64,000 bases of DNA from Aerococcus viridans (GTDB taxonomy: Bacteria > Bacillota > Bacilli > Lactobacillales > Aerococcaceae). The DNA lies in the NCBI RefSeq assembly GCF_002871935.1, contig NZ_PNHQ01000007.1, forward strand, positions 1 to 64,000, given 5' to 3'. The position numbers and the translations under genes are program-made. Shown here piece after piece: positions 8,287-16,556 of the stretch. A model generated the notes under the pieces. It was given only the letters and a program-made list of their open reading frames with translations, was not told the DNA's origin and did no database searches. The first letter of the stretch is position 1, and every line of letters starts with the position of its first letter.

Positions 8287-9213
8287 ATGAAAACAAATAG
8301 AAAAAATTTATTATTATCTGAGTACTTTCTTGAGTGGATTGAGCTCTACAAAGTTGGAGCTATTCGTCCAATAACGTTAAGTAAGTATTATAATAGTCAA
8401 AAACATTTGGAACATCTTGCACCAAATTTAAAAATTGCTGATTTAACTAGAAAATCATATCAATCCTTACTTAATGATTTCGCATTAACCCATGAAAAGC
8501 AAACAACTATGGATTTTCATCACCAAATTAAAAGTGCTATTTTTGATGCAATGGACGAGGGAATACTCACAATCAATCCAACGAGAAAGGTAGTAATTAA
8601 AGGCATTAAACCTCGAAATAAAAGGCCAAGATATCTCAATCAATTTGAAGTTCAAGCATTAATTAGGCAAATGGATTTATCAGAAGATATTAATTGGGAC
8701 TGGTTTATTTTACTAATTATCAAAACTGGTCTTCGTTTTTCTGAAGCTCTTGCTTTAACCCCTAAAGATTTCGATTTTACTACACAAAAATTAACTATAA
8801 GTAAAACATGGGACTATAAATCACCTAAGGGATCTTTCCAAGAAACTAAAAATACGTCTTCTAAAAGAAAAATTCAATTAGATTGGCAAACTGCTATGCA
8901 ATTTTCACAATTGACTAGAAATATGGATGACGAAACTTTAATCTTTGTGAAGAAGCGAGTATATAATTCAACTGTTAATAATAGACTTCAAGCCTTATGC
9001 CAAAGTGCTAATATACCTAAAATTTCTATCCATGGTCTACGACATACACATGCATCATTACTATTATTTGCAGGAGTTTCAATAGCGACTGTAGCAAGAA
9101 GATTAGGACATTCTAGCATGTCAACAACTCAAGAAACATACTTACATATTATTCATGAACTTGAAAATCAAGATAACGATAAGATTATGAGACACTTGTC
9201 TTCCTTAGTATAA
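8287..9213 (+). CDS. Tyrosine recombinase/integrase of the hsd locus
   Basis: This is a phage-integrase-family site-specific recombinase of 308 residues. A SAM-like core-binding domain (about 10-100) is followed by the catalytic domain with the expected residues: R150 in TGLR, H249 and R252 in HGLRH, H275 in LGH and the nucleophile Y285. It is embedded between the active hsdS and an inverted partial hsdS cassette. In known type I loci with this layout the enzyme inverts DNA to swap recognition domains, and I infer the same role here. No phage or plasmid genes flank it. Its ribosome site lies in a hairpin arm (8271-8284), so translation may be limited when transcription comes from hsdS. Confidence 0.92.
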   Translation: MKTNRKNLLLSEYFLEWIELYKVGAIRPITLSKYYNSQKHLEHLAPNLKIADLTRKSYQSLLNDFALTHEKQTTMDFHHQIKSAIFDAMDEGILTINPTRKVVIKGIKPRNKRPRYLNQFEVQALIRQMDLSEDINWDWFILLIIKTGLRFSEALALTPKDFDFTTQKLTISKTWDYKSPKGSFQETKNTSSKRKIQLDWQTAMQFSQLTRNMDDETLIFVKKRVYNSTVNNRLQALCQSANIPKISIHGLRHTHASLLLFAGVSIATVARRLGHSSMSTTQETYLHIIHELENQDNDKIMRHLSSLV

Positions 9214-9223
9214 TGAGCGCAAC

Positions 9224-9267
9224 GGCTGTAACCAGTCTCATGAATTTTTAGGGGTTGCAGCCTTTTT
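9224..9267 (+). terminator. Terminator after the recombinase gene
   Basis: GGCTGTAACC 9224-9233 pairs with GGTTGCAGCC 9253-9262 (one G-T), followed by five T residues. It separates the recombinase gene from the convergent hsdS cassette. Confidence 0.75.
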
Positions 9268-9840
9268 AGGTGAACATATTTTGTAATAATGATTGTTTAA
9301 TTAAGTTCAAATGCTCTAATTTTTCTTGATGAAGAGTGATCATGTTATCTAATTGTTTGAAAAACTCACTTATTTTTTCTTGTTCTGAATAGCTTGTTAT
9401 AGAAAATTTAATCTTAGAAAGATCTTTCCCATACATATGAGTGATGGTTGTACCAACAGTGATAGGAAATAACTTTTGTCTTTGTGAATTAATTTGATAA
9501 CTCATAAAAATAGATGAAACAAGAACATTTTGTTTGGGTCTGCCAATTATTATATCCCCACCAAGTTTAATATTATTTAACGTAATTGCATTTGCTTGAG
9601 CCGTACCATTAGGAACTGTAGAAGATCCCGGAAACAGTAAATCATTATCTTTTGATAATACACCCTGATCATTAGAACTTAGATACACTTCACTAATTAC
9701 TTCTGAATATTTTGTATATAAATGTCCATAAGCAATAGCAGGATCATCCTTAGAATAAGTAAAACTATTTAATGGTAATCCCTTGCCTTTACTAAAGTCA
9801 TAAATTGAGCCTAACTTACACTGTTCCCAATCGTGAATAG
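9266..9840 (-). pseudogene. Silent, headless hsdS cassette (one target recognition domain)
   Basis: Read on the minus strand, an open frame begins with a segment like DWEQCKLG at about 9836, runs through one complete recognition domain, and ends with the closing helix (LDNMITLHQEKLEHLNLIKQSLLQNMFT) and a TAA at 9266-9268. There is no start codon with a ribosome site, no first recognition domain and no visible promoter, so it should not be expressed as it stands. The segment at 9810-9832 matches 7011-7033 in 21 of 23 positions and 7650-7672 in 19 of 23, both inverted. Recombination between 7650-7672 and 9810-9832 would place this domain behind the first domain of hsdS. A GTG at 9688 gives a 140-residue frame, but it starts mid-domain. 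Confidence 0.85.
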
Positions 9841-9902
9841 TTTTTTGGGTATATAAATATGTTATATTATCAGTAATGATAAACCAGTGTAGGAGTGAGA
9901 AT

Positions 9903-12900
9903 ATGGGGCTTTCTGAGTTGGAGATGGAAGAATGTTTAATTGATCAATTAGTTAACGGAGAATCACAATGGCAGCCCAGAGATGATATTAAAACTGAAGC
10001 ACAGTTATGGGAAAATTTTAAAGATATTTTGTTTATGAATAATAAAAAATATTTGGTTGATAATCCTTTAACAGATTTGGAATTTGAACAAATCAAATCT
10101 CAGTTAAATTTTTCTTCACCTTATCAAGCTGCAGTTTGGTTAAGAGGAGAAAATGGGATTGCGAAGGTTGATGTACAAAGAGAAGATGCATCTTTAGGTA
10201 TGGTTCAGTTAGAAGTCTTTAGAAGTGATAACGTTTCAGGAGGAATTTCTGTTTATGAAGTAATTCATCAATATCGTGTAGACCGAGAAGCTGAAATGGA
10301 TCGAGATCGCCGTTTTGATGTTACTTTATTGATTAATGGTTTGCCAATGATTCAAATTGAATTAAAGAAAAAGACTGTCGGCTATATGTCTGCTTTTGAA
10401 CAGATTAGAAAGTATTCTGAAGAAGGTAAATATAGAGGCATCTTTTCAACGCTTCAAATGTTTGTCGTAACTAATGGTGTGGATACGAAGTATATAGCAG
10501 CCGCCGATGCACAGCATTTAAATAGAGAATTTCTTACTTCTTGGGTTGATAAGGAAAATAAACGTGTCAATAAATATTTAGAGTTTGCTAGAGAAGTGTT
10601 ATCTATACCGCAAGCTCATAAAATGGTTACTGAGTTTTCAGTATTAGATCGAGATAAGAAAGCAGTTATCCTGTTGCGCCCTTATCAAATTCATGCGATT
10701 CAAGCAGTTGAGGGTGCAGTAGCTATGAGACGATCTGGTTATGTATGGCATACGACAGGGTCAGGTAAGACGCTTACGTCGTACAAAGTAGCGCGTAATT
10801 TATTAAGAAAGGGTTCATCTTTAGATAAAACCATTTTTATTGTGGACCGAAAGGATTTAGACCAACAAACTGGTACTGCATTCCAATCTTATGCTGAAAA
10901 TGATGTCGTCTCGGTTGACCAAACGGATAGTGTCAGAGACTTAGTAACAAAATTACTTTCTAGTGAGCGCAATCTTATCGTAACGACTATTCAAAAGTTA
11001 AACCATGTCATGAAAAGATATGCGAATAAAGAAGATAATCGAAACGCAAGACGACTTCGTAACTTAAACCTTGGTTTTGTAGTAGATGAATGCCACCGAG
11101 CTGTATCCCCAGAAAAGCAGCAAGAAATCATTAAATTCTTCCCTAAATCACTTTGGTACGGCTTTACTGGCACACCGATATTTGCGGAGAATGCGAGAGA
11201 CGAGAAGGGGAACCTAGCACGGACAACTGAGGAGCAATATGGGCCTAGATTGCATGAATATACTGTAAAGGAAGCTATCCATGATAATGCTGTTTTGGGT
11301 TTTCAAGTAGAGTATGTCGATACAGTAGACAAAGACTCTATGCTTGATTACGTTATCCAACAAGGCATTGATGTAGCGGATTTAACTGATCAAGAAATAG
11401 AGAAATATTTACCTAAAGAAGCCTACGAAAGTGATGAACATAAACTTCAAGTCATTGACAAAATCATCAATAATTCAAGGCATAAATTTAAATTAAATAG
11501 AGGTCCCGGTAAGACATATAGTGCTATATTAACAACCAAATCAATACCGGATGCACAACGCTATTACGAATTGTTTCAACAAGTAATCCGAGGGGAAAGT
11601 TCAGTTAAGATTTCAGAAAAAACTAAACGACATGTTGCTGACTTCCCTAAAGTAACGGTAACATACTCACTGCAAGAAACCGAAGAAACATCGTTTGAAC
11701 GCCAAGAACAGTTTAAAAAAGTGATGCAAGATTATAATGCAATGTTCAATACCAATTTTGATTTAGGACAAATAGGAACATTTAACCATGATGTCAATAA
11801 TCGTTTAGCTCGAAAAAGAGATATCTACCAATCTCGTAGCGAACAAATTGATATTGTGATTGTTGTAGATCGGTTATTAACCGGATTTGATTCACCATCT
11901 ACAGCCTTATTATTAATCGATAGACCACCAATGACACCACAAGGGATTATACAAGCCTTCTCTAGAACCAACCGGATTTATGACCGCGATAAAAGATATG
12001 GGCAAGTTTTAGTATTTGAATATCCAAATCGATTCCAATCAGCAGTGGAAGAAGCTTTCTACTTGTATTCAAATGGTGGTGAGAATGAAATACAAGCACC
12101 AAACTGGGAAGAAAGTTATGAACGATTTATTGAGGCGTTTCATAAATTAAATGAAGTTGCACCTAATCCCGAAAGTATTGATATGAATGATGATTTGGAC
12201 CGCTTAAAACTATTTGTGAATGCTTATCAACAATTTGATAAAACTTACGGAGCCATTCAAGTTTATATGGAATATAACGAAGAGGCGTTTTCACAAAAAT
12301 TTGGTTTGAATCCCGATAAAATCGAAGATTATCATGGAAAGTATGAAAATGCGTTAGAGATCATTCGTAAAAACGATGAAGATAATCCAGACGAGATAAC
12401 AATTGATTTTGATTATCAATTGTCTGAAGTTGGCAAGCAACAAATTGATTATGAATACTTAATGCTCTTAATGCAGTCTATTGTAAATGAACCTACAGCT
12501 AAAAATACGGATAAACGATTAAAAGATGTAGAAGTACACCTTGCTAAATTTAAAGAAAGTAACCCTAAATTAGGAGAGTTAGTAGATGAAGTTTGGCGAG
12601 AAGCACTATTTATGGGCACGAATGCTACAGATGAATTTAGTGTTTCTAAAAAAATTAGAGAAAAAGTTCAAGCCAGAAAAGATAAAATAGAAACAGATAT
12701 TGCTTTAGACTATTATTTTAATAAAGAAGACTTTAGATATTTAGTGGATTCTTATATCCCTGAAAAAGAAGGCCGACAAATTGGTGAACAAAACCTAAAG
12801 GATAATATGGATACCGAGAAATTTTTAAATCAATATCGAAGTAAAGGATTTACCCGATTAAATTATTGGAAGAAAATAAAAAAACAATATCAAGAAATCA

Positions 12901-12941
12901 TTGAAGAAGAAATTCTACCGTTAAACCAATTAGACAAATAG
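9903..12941 (+). CDS. hsdR: Type I restriction-modification system, restriction and translocation subunit R
   Basis: HsdR cuts unmethylated DNA far from the recognition site after ATP-driven translocation. The N-terminal nuclease domain shows the PD-(D/E)xK pattern in RRFDVTLLINGLPMIQIELKK (about residues 138-160). The SF2 motor follows with Walker A HTTGSGKT (about 285), DECHR (about 393), the TGTPIF motif and later the DRLLTGFD and SRTNR motifs. The C-terminal helical part should bind M. The ATG at 9903 follows TAGGAGTGAG; an in-frame upstream ATG at 9876 lacks a ribosome site. The length of 1012 residues is normal. The gene is separated from hsdM/hsdS by the recombinase cassette, so it needs its own promoter, which I could not place with confidence. 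Confidence 0.95.
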   Translation: MGLSELEMEECLIDQLVNGESQWQPRDDIKTEAQLWENFKDILFMNNKKYLVDNPLTDLEFEQIKSQLNFSSPYQAAVWLRGENGIAKVDVQREDASLGMVQLEVFRSDNVSGGISVYEVIHQYRVDREAEMDRDRRFDVTLLINGLPMIQIELKKKTVGYMSAFEQIRKYSEEGKYRGIFSTLQMFVVTNGVDTKYIAAADAQHLNREFLTSWVDKENKRVNKYLEFAREVLSIPQAHKMVTEFSVLDRDKKAVILLRPYQIHAIQAVEGAVAMRRSGYVWHTTGSGKTLTSYKVARNLLRKGSSLDKTIFIVDRKDLDQQTGTAFQSYAENDVVSVDQTDSVRDLVTKLLSSERNLIVTTIQKLNHVMKRYANKEDNRNARRLRNLNLGFVVDECHRAVSPEKQQEIIKFFPKSLWYGFTGTPIFAENARDEKGNLARTTEEQYGPRLHEYTVKEAIHDNAVLGFQVEYVDTVDKDSMLDYVIQQGIDVADLTDQEIEKYLPKEAYESDEHKLQVIDKIINNSRHKFKLNRGPGKTYSAILTTKSIPDAQRYYELFQQVIRGESSVKISEKTKRHVADFPKVTVTYSLQETEETSFERQEQFKKVMQDYNAMFNTNFDLGQIGTFNHDVNNRLARKRDIYQSRSEQIDIVIVVDRLLTGFDSPSTALLLIDRPPMTPQGIIQAFSRTNRIYDRDKRYGQVLVFEYPNRFQSAVEEAFYLYSNGGENEIQAPNWEESYERFIEAFHKLNEVAPNPESIDMNDDLDRLKLFVNAYQQFDKTYGAIQVYMEYNEEAFSQKFGLNPDKIEDYHGKYENALEIIRKNDEDNPDEITIDFDYQLSEVGKQQIDYEYLMLLMQSIVNEPTAKNTDKRLKDVEVHLAKFKESNPKLGELVDEVWREALFMGTNATDEFSVSKKIREKVQARKDKIETDIALDYYFNKEDFRYLVDSYIPEKEGRQIGEQNLKDNMDTEKFLNQYRSKGFTRLNYWKKIKKQYQEIIEEEILPLNQLDK

Positions 12942-13011
12942 TGATTGCGTTAAATGGGTAATAAAAATTATATGCTTAGTGAATAGAGATGTGTTACTTC
13001 GGTGCACACTT

Positions 13012-13045
13012 AAGAGGGTCGGATATTTCTGGCTCTCTTCTTTTG
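13012..13045 (+). terminator. Terminator after hsdR
   Basis: A 12-bp stem with several G-T pairs (13012-13023 with 13028-13039) is followed by CTTTTG. The remaining bases up to 13177 hold no gene I can support. Confidence 0.6.
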
Positions 13046-13177
13046 ATTAAAGATCTAAAGCGAAGTCAATCTTGTAAGTGCTATTTATTTTATAGGTAAA
13101 ATTATTTGAAGTCCGTACCCTATTTTGATAACTTATAAGTGAATAGTCTTGGGGTTTTATAGAAAGAGGCGATTTGT

Positions 13178-13447
13178 ATGCTGATAACCTTCTTTGTAGG
13201 ATTGATATTTTTAGCATTATATTTATTTCTGGCTTTAAAAATAAGGCAGGATAATAGAATTCAGAATGTTCTTTATTATAAAACGCCAGAGTGGTTCAAA
13301 CAATTGATTATAGGCATCCTTTTAATATGTAGTTATTTCTTTGTGTTGGATATACTAAATCTTGAAAATAATGGATTTACTTTACTGGTAATTGCGACGA
13401 TAAGCTCAATGCTGAATTCGATATTTATAAAACCTAAAAATCATTAA
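13178..13447 (+). CDS. Small membrane protein of unknown function
   Basis: I do not recognise this 89-residue protein. It has a hydrophobic N-terminal helix (about residues 2-23), a middle amphipathic stretch, and two more hydrophobic segments (about 46-62 and 67-85), so it probably spans the membrane two or three times. An AGAGGCG lies before the ATG and a clear terminator follows, so it looks like a real single-gene unit. It sits just outside the restriction locus and may be cargo of the same island or part of the older chromosome. Confidence 0.6.
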   Translation: MLITFFVGLIFLALYLFLALKIRQDNRIQNVLYYKTPEWFKQLIIGILLICSYFFVLDILNLENNGFTLLVIATISSMLNSIFIKPKNH

Positions 13448-13465
13448 AGTATTATGTAAGTAGAG

Positions 13466-13505
13466 ATAGCCTCTGTGATTTTACTATTCACAAAGGCTAT
13501 TTTTC
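13466..13505 (+). terminator. Terminator of the small membrane protein gene
   Basis: A 13-bp stem with one mismatch (13466-13478 with 13488-13500) is followed by TTTTT. Confidence 0.8.
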
Positions 13506-13615
13506 TATTATTTTTATAAGCATTTGGTTTGCTCAAGTTTTAATAGTTTGATATTTCGCATGATAAATTTGGTAATGTTAGAATAAGTAGAGCATTAACT
13601 TAAAGGAGGATTAGG

Positions 13616-14347
13616 ATGGACGATAAAATTCAACAATTTAAACAACAAATTCAGGATAGTCAACGTATTGTCTTTTTTACAGGAGCGGGGATGTCTACAG
13701 CCTCTGGTATTCCTGATTTCCGGTCCGCGAATGGCCTTTTCATGGAAGATTTAGGAGGGACTTATAGCCCAGAAGAAATCGTTTCGCATCAGTTCTTTAC
13801 ACAATACCCAAAGGAATACTTTGCCTATCACTTTGATAAATTGGTCTATCCAGATGCCAAGCCGAATATAGGGCACGAATTTATTGCCAGCTTGGAAGGA
13901 TCTGGTAAAGATGTTTCAGTAGTTACACAAAATATTGACGGTTTGCATCAAAAAGCTGGTTCAACAGCGGTTTATGAATTACACGGTAGCACTTTAGATA
14001 ACTACTGTGTCTCATGTGGTCATCATTATAAATTAGAAGAACTTCAATTAGACCAGGATGGTATTCCACGCTGTCCAATTGATAAAGGCATTGTAAGACC
14101 TAATATTGTCTTATACCAAGAACAATTAGACCAAGAAGTAGTGAACGGGGCGGTGGATAAAATTCGCCAAGCAGATTTATTAGTGATCTTGGGAACAAGT
14201 TTAGTCGTATATCCAGCAGCTGGATTCTTAAACTACTTCCGAGGACAATACCTAACCGTTGTAAACAAATCACCACTTCAAATCCCATATCACGACACCT
14301 TAGTATTTGAAGACACTATTGAAAATGTCTTTAGTCAACTAAGTTAA
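13616..14347 (+). CDS. cobB: NAD-dependent protein deacylase (sirtuin)
   Basis: This Sir2-family enzyme removes acyl groups from lysines and consumes NAD+. The NAD-binding GAGMSTASGIPDFRS lies at about residues 22-36, TQNIDGLH at about 104-111, and the catalytic histidine in ELHGS follows. The zinc knuckle shows CVSCG, but its second half reads RCPID where CxxC is usual, so the fourth zinc ligand is not a cysteine. The length of 243 residues is normal. A strong AAAGGAGG precedes the start. It stands alone, with its own upstream spacing and no co-oriented partner. Confidence 0.93.
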   Translation: MDDKIQQFKQQIQDSQRIVFFTGAGMSTASGIPDFRSANGLFMEDLGGTYSPEEIVSHQFFTQYPKEYFAYHFDKLVYPDAKPNIGHEFIASLEGSGKDVSVVTQNIDGLHQKAGSTAVYELHGSTLDNYCVSCGHHYKLEELQLDQDGIPRCPIDKGIVRPNIVLYQEQLDQEVVNGAVDKIRQADLLVILGTSLVVYPAAGFLNYFRGQYLTVVNKSPLQIPYHDTLVFEDTIENVFSQLS

Positions 14348-14494
14348 ATAGCATGAAACTTACTGGGCATATGTTTATATTTAAATGAGTTTTCAAGCAT
14401 AAAAAATAAAATGATGATTTAATTAGTTTTCGTTACTTTTATTTTTATTTAAAAACTACTTAATACACTATAAGTTAAGGTTAGGAGAAGTTAT

Positions 14495-15418
14495 ATGAAA
14501 AAATTATGGTGGGTGCTACTTTTAATACCTGTAATGATGGCATGTGGTCATAATGAAATTACTGATAGTGGTACAAATATTAATCAAACTGAACAAAGTC
14601 AAGATGAAACAACGAATAAAGAGTTAGTCAACTTAAAAGTGGGTGTCGTCTCCTCAATTACAGAAGATATGTGGCAAAATGTAGCAGATCGTTTAGAAGA
14701 AGCAGGTGAGAATATTCATTTAGAACCTGTATTATTTAGTGACTTTACAGCTGCCAATAATGCATTATCTGAAGGTGAAATTGATATAAGTAATTTTCAA
14801 TATATCCCTTTTATGTATACTTATAATCAAGAGGCTAATAATGAAATTCGTCCGATTGGCTTCTCGTTAGTTGCTAGGTTAGGATTATATGCTAGTGACA
14901 AGAATGTGAAGAGCTTAGAAGATATTCCCAATAATGCTGTTATTGGGATGAATGAAGACGATGTAAGTATTGGCTATATTTTCCATTTTTTAGATAGTAT
15001 TGGACTAATCACTTTGGCTGATGATGTAGGCGCTTTTCCTACAGAAGACGATATTATAGAAAATACTAAAAATATTTCCTTTACTTATATGCCGGCAGCA
15101 CAACTACCTCGAGCATTACAGGATTTAGATTTAGCAGTAACAGCCGTTTCTTATTTTGAGGATGCAGGATACGCTGTGGATGATGCTTTAGCTATGGAGG
15201 ATCCTAAACAGACCCCACCTGAATACTTTTTAACTATTGCGGTTCGAGAAAAAGATTTAAATAATCCTGATATTCAAACCGTATTAAGTTATTATAATGA
15301 TCCCAAAACAGATGAATATGCGGTGACTATTAACCCTATTTATACACCAGTATGGCAATTAGATTACGACGCTAATCAAGTGTATGAGGATTATGCTTTA
15401 GAACAAGAAAATCATTAA
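14495..15418 (+). CDS. NlpA/MetQ-family substrate-binding lipoprotein
   Basis: This is a secreted binding protein anchored by lipid at Cys17: the signal peptide ends PVMMAC. The mature part begins with an acidic, threonine-rich linker and then the family fold with LKVGVV near residue 50 and DISNFQYIPFM near 95. Members usually deliver D- or L-methionine to the MetNI importer. No ATPase or permease gene is adjacent, so it must use a distant transporter or bind another ligand. I see no S-box or T-box leader in the 147 bp upstream. Start: ATG after TTAGGAGAAG. Confidence 0.85.
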   Translation: MKKLWWVLLLIPVMMACGHNEITDSGTNINQTEQSQDETTNKELVNLKVGVVSSITEDMWQNVADRLEEAGENIHLEPVLFSDFTAANNALSEGEIDISNFQYIPFMYTYNQEANNEIRPIGFSLVARLGLYASDKNVKSLEDIPNNAVIGMNEDDVSIGYIFHFLDSIGLITLADDVGAFPTEDDIIENTKNISFTYMPAAQLPRALQDLDLAVTAVSYFEDAGYAVDDALAMEDPKQTPPEYFLTIAVREKDLNNPDIQTVLSYYNDPKTDEYAVTINPIYTPVWQLDYDANQVYEDYALEQENH

Positions 15419-15445
15419 TAAAAGGTTATGCTAAAGAATCAAAAT

Positions 15446-15517
15446 ATGAGAGTGGATATCAAAGTTGATGAGAAGGGCATAGCCGAAATAACTACCCTAA
15501 AGAAAGGTGATATTTAG
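15446..15517 (+). other. Possible 23-codon gene remnant
   Basis: A short ATG-initiated frame reads MRVDIKVDEKGIAEITTLKK then GDI and stops. Its composition is protein-like, but there is no ribosome site. It may be the tail of a decayed gene or chance. The 200 bases between the lipoprotein gene and the next gene hold nothing else except the terminator at 15546. Confidence 0.2.
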
Positions 15518-15545
15518 TTTGGTATAAAAATACTAAGATATATAG

Positions 15546-15590
15546 AGGCCCCCTAAAGTTAGAGAAAAAACTAACTTTAGGGGGCCTTTA
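15546..15590 (+). terminator. Strong intrinsic terminator
   Basis: A perfect 17-bp stem (15546-15562 with 15571-15587) with an A-rich loop ends in TTT. It closes the lipoprotein gene and stands between it and the convergent gene at 15617. Confidence 0.85.
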
Positions 15591-15616
15591 CGTTTAGTAA
15601 TTATGATAGACTTTAG

Positions 15617-16024
15617 CTATTTAATGTACCATGCATTATTTTCTAGATGCTGAATATTTTCTTTTTGCCATGGTATATTGAAGATGAATTTATTACACTT
15701 TAAGATATATTTTTGATTATCAATATCTATTATTACCTTGTATTGTATTAAACCTTTCTTCACTCTAATATCTTTAATTTGATTTTGAGGTATACTTATA
15801 TAGTTACCCTGAAATTTACCAGTTCTAGTCAGTGGTGCAAGAACAATCTCATTTTCGAAAAAGGCTGCTATATAATACTTTTGGTCAATAACAGAAAGAC
15901 TTCCTAAAAGCAAAAATGAAGAATTTTTAGGATCCTCATATCCATATACAAAGTTTGTAGACACCGGTTTTCCAATCTCATCAAAAAATTTATTTATATT
16001 TTCTATTTTTAATGCTTCATTCAT
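15617..16024 (-). CDS. Hypothetical protein, PH-like fold possible
   Basis: I do not recognise this 135-residue soluble protein by name. A helical N-terminus is followed by a run of alternating beta-like strands (SFLLLGSL, KYYIAAFFENEIVLAPL, IKDIRVKKGLIQYKVIID) and a final helix. That plan recalls bacterial PH-like domains, but it is only a guess. The start has GGAGGGG in front on the minus strand. The gene stands alone. Confidence 0.6.
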   Translation of the reverse strand: MNEALKIENINKFFDEIGKPVSTNFVYGYEDPKNSSFLLLGSLSVIDQKYYIAAFFENEIVLAPLTRTGKFQGNYISIPQNQIKDIRVKKGLIQYKVIIDIDNQKYILKCNKFIFNIPWQKENIQHLENNAWYIK

Positions 16025-16199
16025 TTGTTTCCCCTCCGGTCTTTCAATTTTTATGTTATATATTACTTTTATTATAATATATATTTTATAGTATTTGCAT
16101 TTAAAAGGTATAACTTATGAATACGATTTTAATTTACTGTTATATCAACGTTTCAGGTAGTTTCATAACTTATGTTCATAAGTGCAAATCGAAAAGAAG

Positions 16200-16280
16200 T
16201 TATTATGATGAAATGTGGATATGCTCGTGTATGCTCCACATCCTTCTGTCAGGGGATCTCCTTACAGAAGGAGTCATCAG
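16200..16280 (-). other. Cluster of short hairpins downstream of the repeat array
   Basis: On the minus strand, after the terminator at 16281, three more hairpins follow: CTCCTT/AAGGAG (around 16258-16273), CCTTCTGT/ACAGAAGG (16241-16270 as an alternative fold), and ATGTGGA/TCCACAT (16212-16240). No gene fits here. These stems share no box with the hairpin repeats apart from a GGATGTG. Confidence 0.4.
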
Positions 16281-16310
16281 AAAAGCCCTTAGAAAAACTT
16301 TTCTAAGGGC
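16281..16310 (-). terminator. Terminator after the minus-strand repeat array
   Basis: A perfect 12-bp stem (16285-16296 with 16299-16310) ends in TTTT on the minus strand. It lies beyond both repeats, so the repeats are within the transcript of the dehydrogenase gene at 16557. Confidence 0.85.
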
Positions 16311-16436
16311 GGTCTCACTGCAAGTTGAGTTCTGCAGGATAGACAGGTTTCCGCTTCAGACTATATTGCATCACACTGTGTGTGATACGGCTATAGTCTT
16401 CCATCGTTATTGAGCTGAGCGGTCTCGCTCTCACCC
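16311..16436 (-). repeat. Hairpin repeat, type II, chimeric (locus 3, second unit)
   Basis: Its 5' and central parts (GCTCAATAACGATGGAAGAC, then the TATCACAC/GTGTGATG hairpin) match the unit at 4540-4654. Its 3' arm instead reads CCTGTCT, which belongs with AGACAGG in the unit at 1884-2002, so the outer stem cannot form as elsewhere. This looks like recombination between unit types. Confidence 0.75.
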
Positions 16437-16555
16437 TGGAGTTGAGTTCGCACCTCTAGAAAGAACTGCGTTTCAGCTTAGTTTGTAGCTAACTGTGTCA
16501 TCTACTGCACTAAACTTCCAACGTTTTCTTTCTGAGCGTCGGTGCTCACATCCTG
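16437..16555 (-). repeat. Hairpin repeat, type I unit (locus 3, first unit)
   Basis: The unit starts next to the TAA stop of the dehydrogenase gene. Arms on the minus strand are GCACC with GGTGC (16541-16545 and 16450-16454) and AGAAAGAA with TTCTTTCT (16526-16533 and 16458-16465). It is close to the unit at 4774-4892. Confidence 0.82.
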
Positions 16556-16556
16556 T

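Noticed and set aside
9266..9688. Expressed 140-residue HsdS fragment from the GTG at 9688
   Set aside because: The homologous frame extends upstream to about 9840, so a start at 9688 would cut the domain; no ribosome site is there.
5365..12941. Prophage or integrative element because of the integrase gene
   Set aside because: The recombinase is enclosed by hsd genes, and no phage, plasmid, tRNA or attachment-site features were seen, so a local inversion role fits better.
16117..16413. A 98-codon plus-strand frame
   Set aside because: It runs through the minus-strand hairpin repeats and a terminator, has no ribosome site and no protein-like pattern.
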